Positions 33,363 to 41,775 of a stretch of DNA of 64,000 nucleotides are shown here, one piece after another. The stretch comes from Novosphingobium mathurense (GTDB lineage Bacteria > Pseudomonadota > Alphaproteobacteria > Sphingomonadales > Sphingomonadaceae), in NCBI RefSeq assembly GCF_900168325.1, contig NZ_FVZE01000002.1, forward strand, positions 558,001 to 622,000, in the 5' to 3' direction. The notes beneath the pieces are model-generated. The model did no database searches. It was not told the origin of the DNA and saw only the letters and a program-made list of their open reading frames with translations. Position numbers and translations under genes: made by a program. Within the stretch, counting starts at the first letter, position 1; the number at the start of each line of letters is the position of its first letter.

Positions 33363-34457
33363 ATGGCGGGCATTACCATCAACGGCAAGTTCCTCGGCGC
33401 ACCGCTCAATGGGGTGCATCGCATGGCAGCACTCTATGCGCGCGAACTGATCCGGCGCGCCGGGGAGTCCCATCGGGTGCAGGTCCTGGCACCGCAAGGC
33501 GCTGCGGTGCCTCCGGGCTTCCGTGACCTTGCGCCGAAAATGGCAAAGGGCCTTTTCGGCGCCGGACAGGGTTGGGAAATGCTCACCTTGCCTGCCCGCG
33601 CACGTGGGCATCTGCTGGTGAACTTCTGCAATCTCGCGCCTCTGGCCCATGCCAATTCGCTGGTCATGATCCACGATGCGCAGACTTTTCTATATCCCGG
33701 CGATTACAGGGGGCGGCAGGCGCTGGCCTATCGCGCGCTCCTGCCACGTATCGCGCGGCGCGCGCGCAAGATCCTGACGGTGTCGCACTTCGCGCGGGAA
33801 TCGCTGATCGCGCACGGCATCGGGGCAGCTGCGAAGATCGACGTCGTCCACAACGGGACCGACCACATCCTCGCCGAGGCCGAAGATGCCTCCATTCTGC
33901 GCCGCCACGGCTTGCAGCCGGGCGGTTACGTGCTGACGATCGGGTCGACCAAGGGCTACAAGAATTTGCGCCGTGTGTTTGAAACCATGGCATCTCCGCT
34001 GCCCGGCCGCCAGAAACTGGTCGTGGCCGGTGGCCCCGATGAAGTGAACTATCGGCGTGCCGGCTGGAAACCGCCGGAGGGGACGATTTTTACCGGCTTC
34101 GTCTCCGATGGCGAATTGCGCGCGCTTTACGGATCTGCAGGCGCTTTCGTCTTCCCGTCCTTAACCGAGGGGTTTGGACTGCCGCCCGTCGAGGCCATGC
34201 ACTGCAATACCCCGGTGGTGGCGGCACGTGCCGGCGCCATGCCGGAAGTCTGCGGCGACGCGGCCCTGCTGGTCGAAGCGGACAATCCGCGGTCCTATCG
34301 GGAGGCAATCCTGGCCTTGTTGGACGATACCGAGTTGGCGGAGCGACAGCGCCTGCGCGGTCGCAATCGTGCGGCGACCCTATCGTGGGATGCCGCAGGC
34401 TCGCGTCTGGCTGAATTGGTCTGCGCGCTTGCCCAGCCAGGGGCGGGACGAACCTGA
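33363..34457 (+). CDS. Family 4 glycosyltransferase
   Basis: The 364-residue GT-B protein shows ITINGKFLGAPLNGVHRMAALYARELI at the start, VMIHDAQTFLYPGDY, RKILTVSHFARESLIAHG, and the C-domain TIGSTKGYKNLRRVFE with FPSLTEGFGLPPVEAMHCNTPVVAARAGAMPEVCGDAALLV (EX7E). It is close to mannosyltransferase-type GT4 enzymes. The ATG is three bases after the sulfotransferase stop, so the genes are translated together. It closes the exopolysaccharide locus. Confidence 0.88.
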   Translation: MAGITINGKFLGAPLNGVHRMAALYARELIRRAGESHRVQVLAPQGAAVPPGFRDLAPKMAKGLFGAGQGWEMLTLPARARGHLLVNFCNLAPLAHANSLVMIHDAQTFLYPGDYRGRQALAYRALLPRIARRARKILTVSHFARESLIAHGIGAAAKIDVVHNGTDHILAEAEDASILRRHGLQPGGYVLTIGSTKGYKNLRRVFETMASPLPGRQKLVVAGGPDEVNYRRAGWKPPEGTIFTGFVSDGELRALYGSAGAFVFPSLTEGFGLPPVEAMHCNTPVVAARAGAMPEVCGDAALLVEADNPRSYREAILALLDDTELAERQRLRGRNRAATLSWDAAGSRLAELVCALAQPGAGRT

Positions 34458-34647
34458 CGGCGGCATGCAGGCGGCCTTGCGCTGCTTATGATGCCAAACA
34501 TGGTGCGTCCGTCTCGCGCCGCTGCGCGTATGCCTCCCGGATCCGGGCTGCCTATAAGTCCAAACTAAAAACCTGGCCATCCCGAGGGTGTTCACGAAGG
34601 AGAGGAGAGCCAGCGCCATGATGATGGCTCTACCGTCCGTTCGTGCG

Positions 34648-35706
34648 TCAGATTTGCACTGGCGCTACCTCCAGGCCCAGCAAGGCGGCGGCATTGAGGC
34701 CGAGGATCCTGGCCTGGTCGGCCGCGTCGAGCCTTGCATGAAACCCCACGGGATCGGGTTCGGACATGTCGAAGGGATAATCGGTGCCAAGGCACAGCCT
34801 GTCCGCTCCATGGGTGCGCACGAGGCTGTCGAGTTCGTCGTGGTCGAACACCAGCGTGTCGAGCCAGAGTTTGCGCAGATAGCTTGAGGGCGGATGCTGG
34901 CAATGCTCGCTGCAATCGCCGCGCGCGCGCCAGCCATGGTCCATGCGCCCCCAATAACCCGGGATATAGCCGCCCCCATGGGCCACGCAGATGCGCAGGC
35001 CCGGATAACGATCAAGAACGCCGCCGAAGATCATGTGGCCGATCGCCAGAGTGGATTCGAGAGGGTTGCCGATCAGGTTATTGAAGTAATATTCGCTCAT
35101 CCGCTGCGCGTGCGTGAAGCCGAGCGGATGGACGAAGATGAGCACACCCAGTTCCTCGGCTGCGGCCCAGAAGGGGCGCAGCGCTTCGGCATGGAAATCC
35201 ATCCCGTTCACGTTCGTGCTGATCTCGATCCCACGCAGGTCCAGATCCTTTACGCAGCGCCGCATTTCCGCGACGGCCATCTCGACATTCTGCAGCGGCA
35301 CCGAGCCCATGCCGACGAACCGGTCGGGATGCTGTGCCACCGCCTGCGCCATCCCGTCATTGACGGCGCGAGCTGCATCACGGCCGGTTTCGGCGTCGGT
35401 AAAGTAGAAGTACTGACCCGGGCTGGGCGAGATGGCCTGCACGTCGATACCCAGACGGTCCATGTCCGCGAGGCGGGTGTCCAGGGTGTTGAGAGTGCGC
35501 CCAATGCTGGCGAACTGGGCCCGGTTGACTTCGGCGGTCTTGGCGCTGGTGAAATCGTTGATGCCGGGTGGAGGTCCCGGGTACTTCGCCTGGACTATGG
35601 CGTCCGCAGCTGGAATGCCGAGATGACAATGAATGTCGACGACCAGGTGCTTGCCCCGCGCCTGCACGGGAATCGGCTTGCGCTCGCCGCAAGTAAAAAG
35701 GGTCAT
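34648..35706 (-). CDS. Amidohydrolase_2 (ACMSD-like decarboxylase/hydrolase)
   Basis: The 352-residue TIM-barrel protein has the metal ligands of the aminocarboxymuconate semialdehyde decarboxylase group: HxH in VVDIHCHLG (His26, His28), a histidine in LIFVHPLGFTH, another in ICVAHGGGYIPG, and Asp in LGTDYPFDMSEP. Members decarboxylate or hydrolyse aromatic ring-cleavage intermediates or hydroxybenzoates. It is last in the operon with a fumarylacetoacetase-type gene (ATGA overlap at 35703-35706) and an MBL hydrolase, so it probably acts late in aromatic breakdown. GGAG precedes the ATG at 35706. Confidence 0.85.
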   Translation of the reverse strand: MTLFTCGERKPIPVQARGKHLVVDIHCHLGIPAADAIVQAKYPGPPPGINDFTSAKTAEVNRAQFASIGRTLNTLDTRLADMDRLGIDVQAISPSPGQYFYFTDAETGRDAARAVNDGMAQAVAQHPDRFVGMGSVPLQNVEMAVAEMRRCVKDLDLRGIEISTNVNGMDFHAEALRPFWAAAEELGVLIFVHPLGFTHAQRMSEYYFNNLIGNPLESTLAIGHMIFGGVLDRYPGLRICVAHGGGYIPGYWGRMDHGWRARGDCSEHCQHPPSSYLRKLWLDTLVFDHDELDSLVRTHGADRLCLGTDYPFDMSEPDPVGFHARLDAADQARILGLNAAALLGLEVAPVQI

Positions 35707-36995
35707 GTGAAACTCCGTGCTGGATGAATGGTACCCGCGCACGGGCCGAATCCGATGGGGACGAAGTCTTCGGCCATGGCGCGGCCGCGCAGGGTCAGCG
35801 TGTCGCCATCTTCCAGCATCGTGCGTTCGCTGCCGTCGGGCAGGCGGATCGGTGCTCCGCCGCGCAGGGTGATTTCGGCAAGGCAGGCGCGGGCCTCATC
35901 GTCCGGGCCTGATACGGTGCCCGTGGCGATAAGATCGCCCGGTTCCAGCGGTGCGCCATTCGACCCTTGATGCGCGACCATCTGGGCGAGCGTCCAGAAC
36001 AGGTCGCGCAGATTGCTGCGCACGATTTGCTGCGAAGCGCCCGCCTCATTGGTCAGTTCGGCGGTGAGTTCGACGCAGATTGCGCCCCGTGCCTGATCGG
36101 CCGGAGAGAGCAGGTGGGCGGGGACAGGCGCTTCCGTTTCGGCGCGTCCGCGAGCGGCCACGCGAAAGGGGGCCAGGGCTTCCATGGTCACGATCCAGGG
36201 GCTGATGGTGGTGACGAAGGACTTTCCCAGATGGGGGCCGAGGATGGACTCGAAGAACTGGATTCCGCGCGCTGACCAGTCATTGACGAGACAGCAGCCG
36301 AATAGGGACGTGTGCGCATCGGCCATGCCCATCGGTTCCCCGAGGGCGTTGCCTGCCCGCAGCCATGCGCCGAATTCCAGTTCGAAATCGAGCATCGGTT
36401 CGGGGCCGAAGCTGACGGCACCGCTGCCCGAAGGCAATTCGTACTGGCCGCAGGGGCGCACGACCGGTGTCCCGCTGACTGCGACTGAACTGGCACGCCC
36501 GTTGTAGGCGACCGGCAGGCTCATTGCCGCGAGCTTGGGCGGGGTGCCGCCCATGCGGACGATGTGGTCGATCGAAGTGCAGAAGTCGGTGAAGGCCTTC
36601 GGCTTGAGCGGCAGCAGCAGTTCTGCCTCGGCCATGGGCACAAGCGTGTTCTGCAGCACGTTCGGATCGCCGCCGCCGTCCTGGCGGAACAGGTCGGAAA
36701 GGCGGGCGCGCAGGACGCTGACTGCCTTGGGTTCGCAGGTCAGTAGCGGCGCGAGCGTTTCCCCCGATGCCGCGCGCGCTGCGCTCGACGCCGGACCATC
36801 TATCAGGCCACCATCGAGCAGAGCATTGAGGTCGATGATCGCATCGCCCAGCGCGACGCCGCCTCTTGTCCGCCCGGCGGAACGAAAAAGGCCAAACGGC
36901 AGATTCTGGATCGGGAAATCGGTATCTTCGCAATTGGCAGAGGCGAACCAGGATCGACGCGCGGGATCGTGCGTTTCGTTCAGGTCAATGGTCAT
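35703..36995 (-). CDS. Fumarylacetoacetase-like hydrolase
   Basis: The 430-residue protein matches full-length fumarylacetoacetase in size and layout: an N-terminal SH3-like part with FGLFRS, then FTDFCTSIDHIVRMGG, and the catalytic domain with FGPEPMLDFELEFGAWL (metal-binding Glu), LVNDWSARGIQFFES, and APLEPGDLIATGTVSGP. The family hydrolyses 4-fumarylacetoacetate or related beta-diketones from tyrosine, homogentisate or gentisate breakdown. The neighbourhood fits aromatic catabolism, but no homogentisate dioxygenase or maleylacetoacetate isomerase is present, so the substrate may differ. The start overlaps the MBL-gene stop by 11 bases; ATG 37013 would add six residues. Confidence 0.85.
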   Translation of the reverse strand: MTIDLNETHDPARRSWFASANCEDTDFPIQNLPFGLFRSAGRTRGGVALGDAIIDLNALLDGGLIDGPASSAARAASGETLAPLLTCEPKAVSVLRARLSDLFRQDGGGDPNVLQNTLVPMAEAELLLPLKPKAFTDFCTSIDHIVRMGGTPPKLAAMSLPVAYNGRASSVAVSGTPVVRPCGQYELPSGSGAVSFGPEPMLDFELEFGAWLRAGNALGEPMGMADAHTSLFGCCLVNDWSARGIQFFESILGPHLGKSFVTTISPWIVTMEALAPFRVAARGRAETEAPVPAHLLSPADQARGAICVELTAELTNEAGASQQIVRSNLRDLFWTLAQMVAHQGSNGAPLEPGDLIATGTVSGPDDEARACLAEITLRGGAPIRLPDGSERTMLEDGDTLTLRGRAMAEDFVPIGFGPCAGTIHPARSFT

Positions 36996-37971
36996 GACCA
37001 CAGCCGTCAGCATGCGCCGCCAATTCACGGCTGTAGCGCCCCATCTCGCCGAACAGGTCGCGCGCATCCTCGGGCGGCATCTCGACGCCCCATTGCCGGT
37101 AGAGCGAAAAGACATTGGCGACGATCCGTTCAGGATCGGTCCAGCCGCGATATTCGCGCATATTGATGTCGCGCGCGGCTTCCTTCCAACCCATTCCCGC
37201 CTCATAGCGCTTGCGGGTCTCTTCACGAACGTATTCGAAATAGACCTTCAGGCTGGCGACCGCAGACTTGTCGGTGATCGGTCCATGACCCGGCACGACC
37301 ACTTGCGGGTCAAGCGCGATGATATGGTCGCAGGCGGCGATCCAGTTCTCCACCGGACCTTCCCACATGATCGGGTGGCCTTCGTTGAACAGCAAGTCGC
37401 CGGTGAAAACCACGCGATCCTCCGGAAGCCAAAGGATCGTATCCGAGGCCGTGTGCGCCGGGCCGAGATCGACCAGGTCCACCTGCTTGTCGCCCACGTT
37501 CAATGTCAGCCGATGCTCGAATGTGCGCGTCGGCATGGCAACGGAGTCCAGATCGGTCCAGTCGAACTTGCGCCCCATCGTCTCGTAGAGAAAGGCGCCT
37601 GCATCACCCATCTTTTCCCAGTTGTCGGGCAGGCTGGCGAATTGCTGCGGGTTGAAATCTGCCATCTCGCTGGCCGTTTCGCGCGTAGCGATGATTTCTG
37701 CGCCTTCGACGAGCCCGTTGCCGACGAAATGGTCCGGGTTGGCATGGGTATTGACCAGTCTGTCGATATGATCACCGCCCGGAACGCGGGCGAAATCATC
37801 CAGCATGTCGCGCGTGAGCGACCGGCTCATCAATGTGTCGACCAGCAGCGTTTCGCCTTGCGATGCGATCAGGCCGGCGTTGGACCAGCCCCAGGTGCCG
37901 TCGGGTTGAACATAGCCGTAAACGCCGTTGCCGATATCATGTACGCCTTGCGTGAATGGCCAGTTCGCCAT
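36985..37971 (-). CDS. MBL-fold metallohydrolase
   Basis: The 328-residue protein has a metallo-beta-lactamase fold: LLVDTLMS, the metal-binding THANPDHFVGN (residues 75-85), DLGPAHTASDTILWLPEDRVVFTGDLLFNEG and VVPGHGPITD. The usual HxHxDH motif reads HANPDH here, with Asn78 in place of the second His; this is a known variant in some MBL subgroups and may change metal content. Such hydrolases act on thioesters, lactones or related esters. AAGGAGG precedes the ATG. It is the first gene of the three-gene operon, divergent from the TetR gene. Confidence 0.85.
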   Translation of the reverse strand: MANWPFTQGVHDIGNGVYGYVQPDGTWGWSNAGLIASQGETLLVDTLMSRSLTRDMLDDFARVPGGDHIDRLVNTHANPDHFVGNGLVEGAEIIATRETASEMADFNPQQFASLPDNWEKMGDAGAFLYETMGRKFDWTDLDSVAMPTRTFEHRLTLNVGDKQVDLVDLGPAHTASDTILWLPEDRVVFTGDLLFNEGHPIMWEGPVENWIAACDHIIALDPQVVVPGHGPITDKSAVASLKVYFEYVREETRKRYEAGMGWKEAARDINMREYRGWTDPERIVANVFSLYRQWGVEMPPEDARDLFGEMGRYSRELAAHADGCGHDH

Positions 37972-38018
37972 CTGTCGCCTCCTTCTCCTGCGCCGACTCT
38001 AGCGCCTGAATTCCTGTT

Positions 38019-38037
38019 CACAAGAATAATATTTGTG
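38019..38037. promoter_or_regulatory. Candidate TetR operator in divergent promoter
   Basis: CACAA (38019-38023) and TTGTG (38033-38037) form an inverted repeat around an AT-rich core (GAATAATAT) in the 81-base gap between the divergent MBL and TetR genes. A second repeated word, TCTAGCG, flanks it at 37998-38004 and 38038-38044. The position suits autoregulation and control of the MBL-fumarylacetoacetase-amidohydrolase operon. Confidence 0.55.
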
Positions 38038-38052
38038 TCTAGCGTCCCCGGC

Positions 38053-38700
38053 ATGACGACCGGGAAATCAAAGAAGCGCGGACAGGGGCGACCGATCGCC
38101 TCGAAGAACGGCGTAGGGCGCGATGCGTTGATCGCAGCTACGTGCAAGTTGTTGCAGGATCTGCCGCCCGCTCAGGTCACGATCGCTGCGGTCGGACGCG
38201 AGGCGGGCGTCGATCCCGCTTTGATCCGCTATTATTTCGGCAATCGCGAGGCCCTGTTGTTCGAAGTCGCACAGCGGCTTGCCAATCCGCCCGAAGTTCT
38301 CGCCATTGATGCCGACATCGACCCGATCGACCAGCTGGAAGCCTTCATTCACGCCGCCTTCGCCTTCACGCGATCGGCCAAGTACATGCAGCGGCTGATG
38401 ACGGAGGAACTGAGCGAGGCGAAATCCCCGGAGATCCAGCAGAAGCTGCGCGAATGGCAGAAGCGGCCGGTATCCGTCTACGAGGCGATCAGGCAGCGCG
38501 ATGGCGGTGATTCCCTGGCGGAATACGATCCGCTCTTTCTCCATCTCGCGGTTGTCGGCATGAGCGACTTCTTCCGTTCCGGCGCATCCGTGGTGAAGAT
38601 GCTGGCGCCCGAGGGGGAAGACCTGGCAGAGCTGGAGAAGCGCTACGAGGCGTTTGTCGTGCGTGTTCTGCTGGACGGGTTGCGTCGGCGCGAGTCCTGA
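38053..38700 (+). CDS. TetR family transcriptional regulator
   Basis: The 215-residue protein has a basic N-terminal arm (KSKKRGQGRPIASKNGVGRDALIAATCKLL) followed by a helix-turn-helix (QVTIAAVGREAGVDPALIRYYFGNREALLFEVAQRL), the classic TetR DNA-binding domain. The C-terminal helical domain should bind an aromatic intermediate or CoA ester. It is divergent from the MBL operon and converges on the FAH-family gene at 38744. The open frame extends far upstream, but that part is antisense to the fumarylacetoacetase and MBL genes; the ATG at 38053 starts the conserved domain. Confidence 0.9.
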   Translation: MTTGKSKKRGQGRPIASKNGVGRDALIAATCKLLQDLPPAQVTIAAVGREAGVDPALIRYYFGNREALLFEVAQRLANPPEVLAIDADIDPIDQLEAFIHAAFAFTRSAKYMQRLMTEELSEAKSPEIQQKLREWQKRPVSVYEAIRQRDGGDSLAEYDPLFLHLAVVGMSDFFRSGASVVKMLAPEGEDLAELEKRYEAFVVRVLLDGLRRRES

Positions 38701-38743
38701 GCCAACCGGGCGTCGCACGAAGGCGACATGTGGCTTGGCCCGC

Positions 38744-39709
38744 TCACGGCATCTCTTCGGCAACGCAGGGGTTGCGCTGGTTGCCAAGGCCGGTGATGCT
38801 GCCTTCCATCACATCGCCAGGCTGCAGGAAGACCCCGAAGGCCGAGCCATTGCCATAGGGAGAGCCGGTGCAGAGGAGGTCGCCGGGCTGCAGCACGACC
38901 CGCTCGGAAAGGAAGGCGATCTGGCGTTCGATGCTGATCATCATGTCGGCCGTGCTCTCGTCCTGATAGACTTTGCCGTTCACCGACAGCCGGATGCCGA
39001 GATTGTACGGGTTTGCGATCGCCTGTTTCGGCACGATCAGCGGACCGAAGGGGAGAAAGGTCGGGAAGCTCTTGCCCGATAGCCAATCCGGTCCGATCGC
39101 CGAACCGTCACGGCGAAACAGGAGTTCGCGCGCCGTGATGTCGTTGACCACTGCAAAGCCGGCAACGTAGTCCATGGCTCTTTCGGCCGTCACATGATGG
39201 CAGCGCTTGCCGATGACCACGCCCAGTTCCAGCTCCCAGTCCGGCTTCTGGACATTGTGGGGCAGGATCACCGGGTCATTCGGGCCGATCACGCTCGAAG
39301 GCAGCTTGATGAAACAGAAGGGCGTGGCGGTCGCAGCCTTTGCGTCCATCACTTTTTCGGCATCGGCCCTTATCTCCTCGGGAGTCATATTCTCCTGCTC
39401 TGCCGTTCGCATCGAGGGGTCGCCCATCATCAGGCCGATCACGTGCTTGCGGTAATTGGCGCCGGCGCAGAATACCTGCCGGGGAATGTAGGGCGCGAGC
39501 GCGGTGCGTTCGTCGAAGCGAACCGCATCGGCCCAGACGCTTTCGTCCAGCCGTTCGATCGCCGCGCAGGTCGCATCCCAGTTGTCGATAAGGGCCAGAA
39601 GATCGTCCTTCAGGCCGTGTCGCACGAGTGGCAGGGCCTTGCCATCCCGGACCAGGACGGACTGCGCCTTGCCGTCCAGCGCCAGTGTCGCCAGTCCATA
39701 GTCGCTCAT
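38744..39709 (-). CDS. Fumarylacetoacetate hydrolase family protein
   Basis: The 321-residue protein has a C-terminal FAH fold: FCAGANYRKHVIGLM, PDWELELGVVIGKRCHHV (metal-binding Glu pair), GFAVVNDITARELLFRRDG, and LQPGDLLCTGSPYGNGSAFG. Members act as acylpyruvases, 2-hydroxyhepta-2,4-diene-dioate isomerases or related hydrolases on ring-cleavage products. Here it follows a monooxygenase and an extradiol-type dioxygenase in one operon, which suggests it hydrolyses or isomerises the ring-fission product. GGGAGAG precedes the ATG. Confidence 0.88.
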   Translation of the reverse strand: MSDYGLATLALDGKAQSVLVRDGKALPLVRHGLKDDLLALIDNWDATCAAIERLDESVWADAVRFDERTALAPYIPRQVFCAGANYRKHVIGLMMGDPSMRTAEQENMTPEEIRADAEKVMDAKAATATPFCFIKLPSSVIGPNDPVILPHNVQKPDWELELGVVIGKRCHHVTAERAMDYVAGFAVVNDITARELLFRRDGSAIGPDWLSGKSFPTFLPFGPLIVPKQAIANPYNLGIRLSVNGKVYQDESTADMMISIERQIAFLSERVVLQPGDLLCTGSPYGNGSAFGVFLQPGDVMEGSITGLGNQRNPCVAEEMP

Positions 39710-39728
39710 CTTACTCTCCCGGGATCGC

Positions 39729-40844
39729 CTAGTAGGCTTGCTGGAGCCGGGCCATGGTGGCGCCCAGCATCCTGTTGGCTTCGACCTGATCGCCTCCGGT
39801 CATCTCGATTTCGCCGATGCGCACCGAGTTTTCGACGACGAGCCGCGCGCGTTCGATCCGCCGGGCCATGAAAGCTGCCAGCGCTGCCCCGATATCATCG
39901 TGCCGTGCCAGTTCATCGGCGAGCACTAGGCCGTCTTCCACTGCCATGCCCGCACCCGATGCCATGTGCGGTGTCGTTGCATGGACGGCATCGCCGATCA
40001 GCACGATACGACCCTTGTACCAGGGCTCTTCGAGGAGCAGCCATTCGAGCGGACGATAATTGACCAGTGATTGCGGTCCAAGGCCCTCGCGCACTTCGGC
40101 GACGTAGCTACCGAACGGGGCAAGCAGGTCTTTCAGGTGATCGACGAGCGCATCTTCCGGGAACCAGGGATTGTCCGGAACATGCTCAAGGACGAACACG
40201 TACATGTCCGTGTCGGAGACCGGATTGAAGCCCACCTTGACCGGACCGCCGAAGAACATTTCCGCACGGTCGAACCCCGCCGGGCGCGGCGCGATGGCGC
40301 GCCAGCATCCTTGCCCGGTAAAGCGCGGCGCAGGGGCCTTGGGGAAGACTGCCTGACGCGTCTGGGAGTTGATGCCGTCTGCGCCGATCACCAGATCGTA
40401 TCGGCCCGCAGCGCCATCGTCGAAGCCCACGCCGACGCCAAGGCCGTCATCCTCGAGCCGATCCACGCGCACGCCCAGGCGCACCGCAATGCCCGCCTCC
40501 CGTACCCGCGCGGACAGGATGTCATGCAGTACCGGCCTCATGATCCCGCCCCCCGACTGGATCGGTGCCGGGTTTTCCGGCACCGGTGACTCGAACAGGA
40601 CCGTGCCGTCCGGCGCGCGTCCGCGCATCCCGGTTCCGACGTGTCCGCGCTGGCGTACGTCATCCAGGATGCCCAGATCGTCGAAAGCCCGCAGCGACAG
40701 GCCGGTGACGCTGATGCCCGCACCGTAGACCCGCCAGTTCGGATCCGCGTCGATCAGTTCGACCGCGACCCCCCGGCGTGCCAGCGCAAGCGCGGCCGTC
40801 ATGCCGCCAATGCCACCGCCGATGACCAGTGCGGTTGCAATCAT
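39729..40844 (-). CDS. FAD-dependent aromatic monooxygenase (PHBH-like)
   Basis: The 371-residue flavoprotein has the Rossmann motif ATALVIGGGIGGMTAALALARRG, the middle DG motif YDLVIGADGINSQTRQAVF and the FAD-ribityl motif RIVLIGDAVHATTPHMASGAGMAVEDGLVLA. This is the group A hydroxylase pattern (3-hydroxybenzoate, salicylate and related hydroxylases). It probably hydroxylates an aromatic acid or phenol with NAD(P)H and oxygen, giving the substrate for the extradiol dioxygenase encoded just upstream in the operon. The start shares ATGA with that gene's stop. Confidence 0.9.
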   Translation of the reverse strand: MIATALVIGGGIGGMTAALALARRGVAVELIDADPNWRVYGAGISVTGLSLRAFDDLGILDDVRQRGHVGTGMRGRAPDGTVLFESPVPENPAPIQSGGGIMRPVLHDILSARVREAGIAVRLGVRVDRLEDDGLGVGVGFDDGAAGRYDLVIGADGINSQTRQAVFPKAPAPRFTGQGCWRAIAPRPAGFDRAEMFFGGPVKVGFNPVSDTDMYVFVLEHVPDNPWFPEDALVDHLKDLLAPFGSYVAEVREGLGPQSLVNYRPLEWLLLEEPWYKGRIVLIGDAVHATTPHMASGAGMAVEDGLVLADELARHDDIGAALAAFMARRIERARLVVENSVRIGEIEMTGGDQVEANRMLGATMARLQQAY

Positions 40845-41749
40845 GCCGGCACCTGCCACAGGCCCTTGTCCGGCGCCATTTCCGCATGCGGGCGATTGCC
40901 CGGGATGATGCGCCCGGTGCCCCACTGGTCCATGACCTCGATGCCCGGTTTGTAAACGGTGGGTTGCCAGCTTTCCTCGTCCACCGTTTCGAGATCGGAA
41001 GTATATTCGACCGTGTTGTCGTTCGGCGTCGAGTAATAGCTGAAGGTGTTGTTGCCGGCGGTGTGCCGTCCCGGCCCCCATTGGAGATGGACACCGGCCT
41101 TTGTCATGCGTCCGAGCCCCTTCATCAGCGCGTCGATGGACGCGACATCGAAGGCGATGTGGTTGAGCGCGGGCGGACCAGGCAGGATCGCAAGGCGATG
41201 ATGGGCCGGATTGCAGCGCAGGAAGACCATGAAGTCACCCAGCCAGTCCGTCAGGCGGAAGCCCAGGACTTCGCGATACCAGCGTTCCAGTTCCCCATGC
41301 TGGGGTGAGTGAAGGACGACATGGCTGATCTGCAGCGGGATCGCCTCATGTTCTTCGACTGTTCGGATGGCGCGCGGAATAGTATCCGCGATGATCTCCA
41401 CCGCGCGGCCATCGGGATCGAAGAAGCGGAAGGCGTAACCGCCGCCTGGACCGCTGGCCGGACCGGGCTCGGCAATGATCTTTGCGCCCGACGCCTTCAC
41501 TTGCGCGAACAAGGCGTCGACATCGGCGCTGCTGTTGGCAGTGAATCCGATCAGGTCGGTCTTCTTCTCATCGTCCTGCCGCAGTCGGATCACATAGGGA
41601 TGAGGGGAGGCGGCAGTCGCGAGATAGACCATGCCATCCACCTCGGCGACTTCCTCGAGGCCCCAGGTGTTGCTGAAGAAAGTCCGCTCTGCCGCGAGAT
41701 CGGGCACGGCAAGCGCGACATACTGGAGATCGTTAACTGATGCTGTCAT
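40841..41749 (-). CDS. Two-domain VOC extradiol-type dioxygenase
   Basis: The 302-residue protein has two vicinal-oxygen-chelate domains. The C-terminal one carries the type I extradiol ligand set His143 (QISHVVLHS), His197 (ALNHIAFDV) and Glu248 (NTVEYTSD), matching catechol 2,3-dioxygenase and 2,3-dihydroxybiphenyl dioxygenase. The iron site therefore looks intact and ring cleavage of a catechol-type intermediate is likely. AGAGGA precedes the ATG at 41749; longer frames upstream are shadows of the receptor gene. It is co-transcribed with the flavin monooxygenase and probably with the upstream receptor. Confidence 0.88.
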   Translation of the reverse strand: MTASVNDLQYVALAVPDLAAERTFFSNTWGLEEVAEVDGMVYLATAASPHPYVIRLRQDDEKKTDLIGFTANSSADVDALFAQVKASGAKIIAEPGPASGPGGGYAFRFFDPDGRAVEIIADTIPRAIRTVEEHEAIPLQISHVVLHSPQHGELERWYREVLGFRLTDWLGDFMVFLRCNPAHHRLAILPGPPALNHIAFDVASIDALMKGLGRMTKAGVHLQWGPGRHTAGNNTFSYYSTPNDNTVEYTSDLETVDEESWQPTVYKPGIEVMDQWGTGRIIPGNRPHAEMAPDKGLWQVPA

Positions 41750-41775
41750 TTCAGTCCTCTCAGGACGGGTTGCCC

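Noticed and set aside
36535..38052. Long open frame continuous with and upstream of the TetR gene
   Set aside because: It is antisense to two well-supported genes (fumarylacetoacetase-like and MBL hydrolase); high GC leaves the opposite strand open. The TetR domain begins at ATG 38053.
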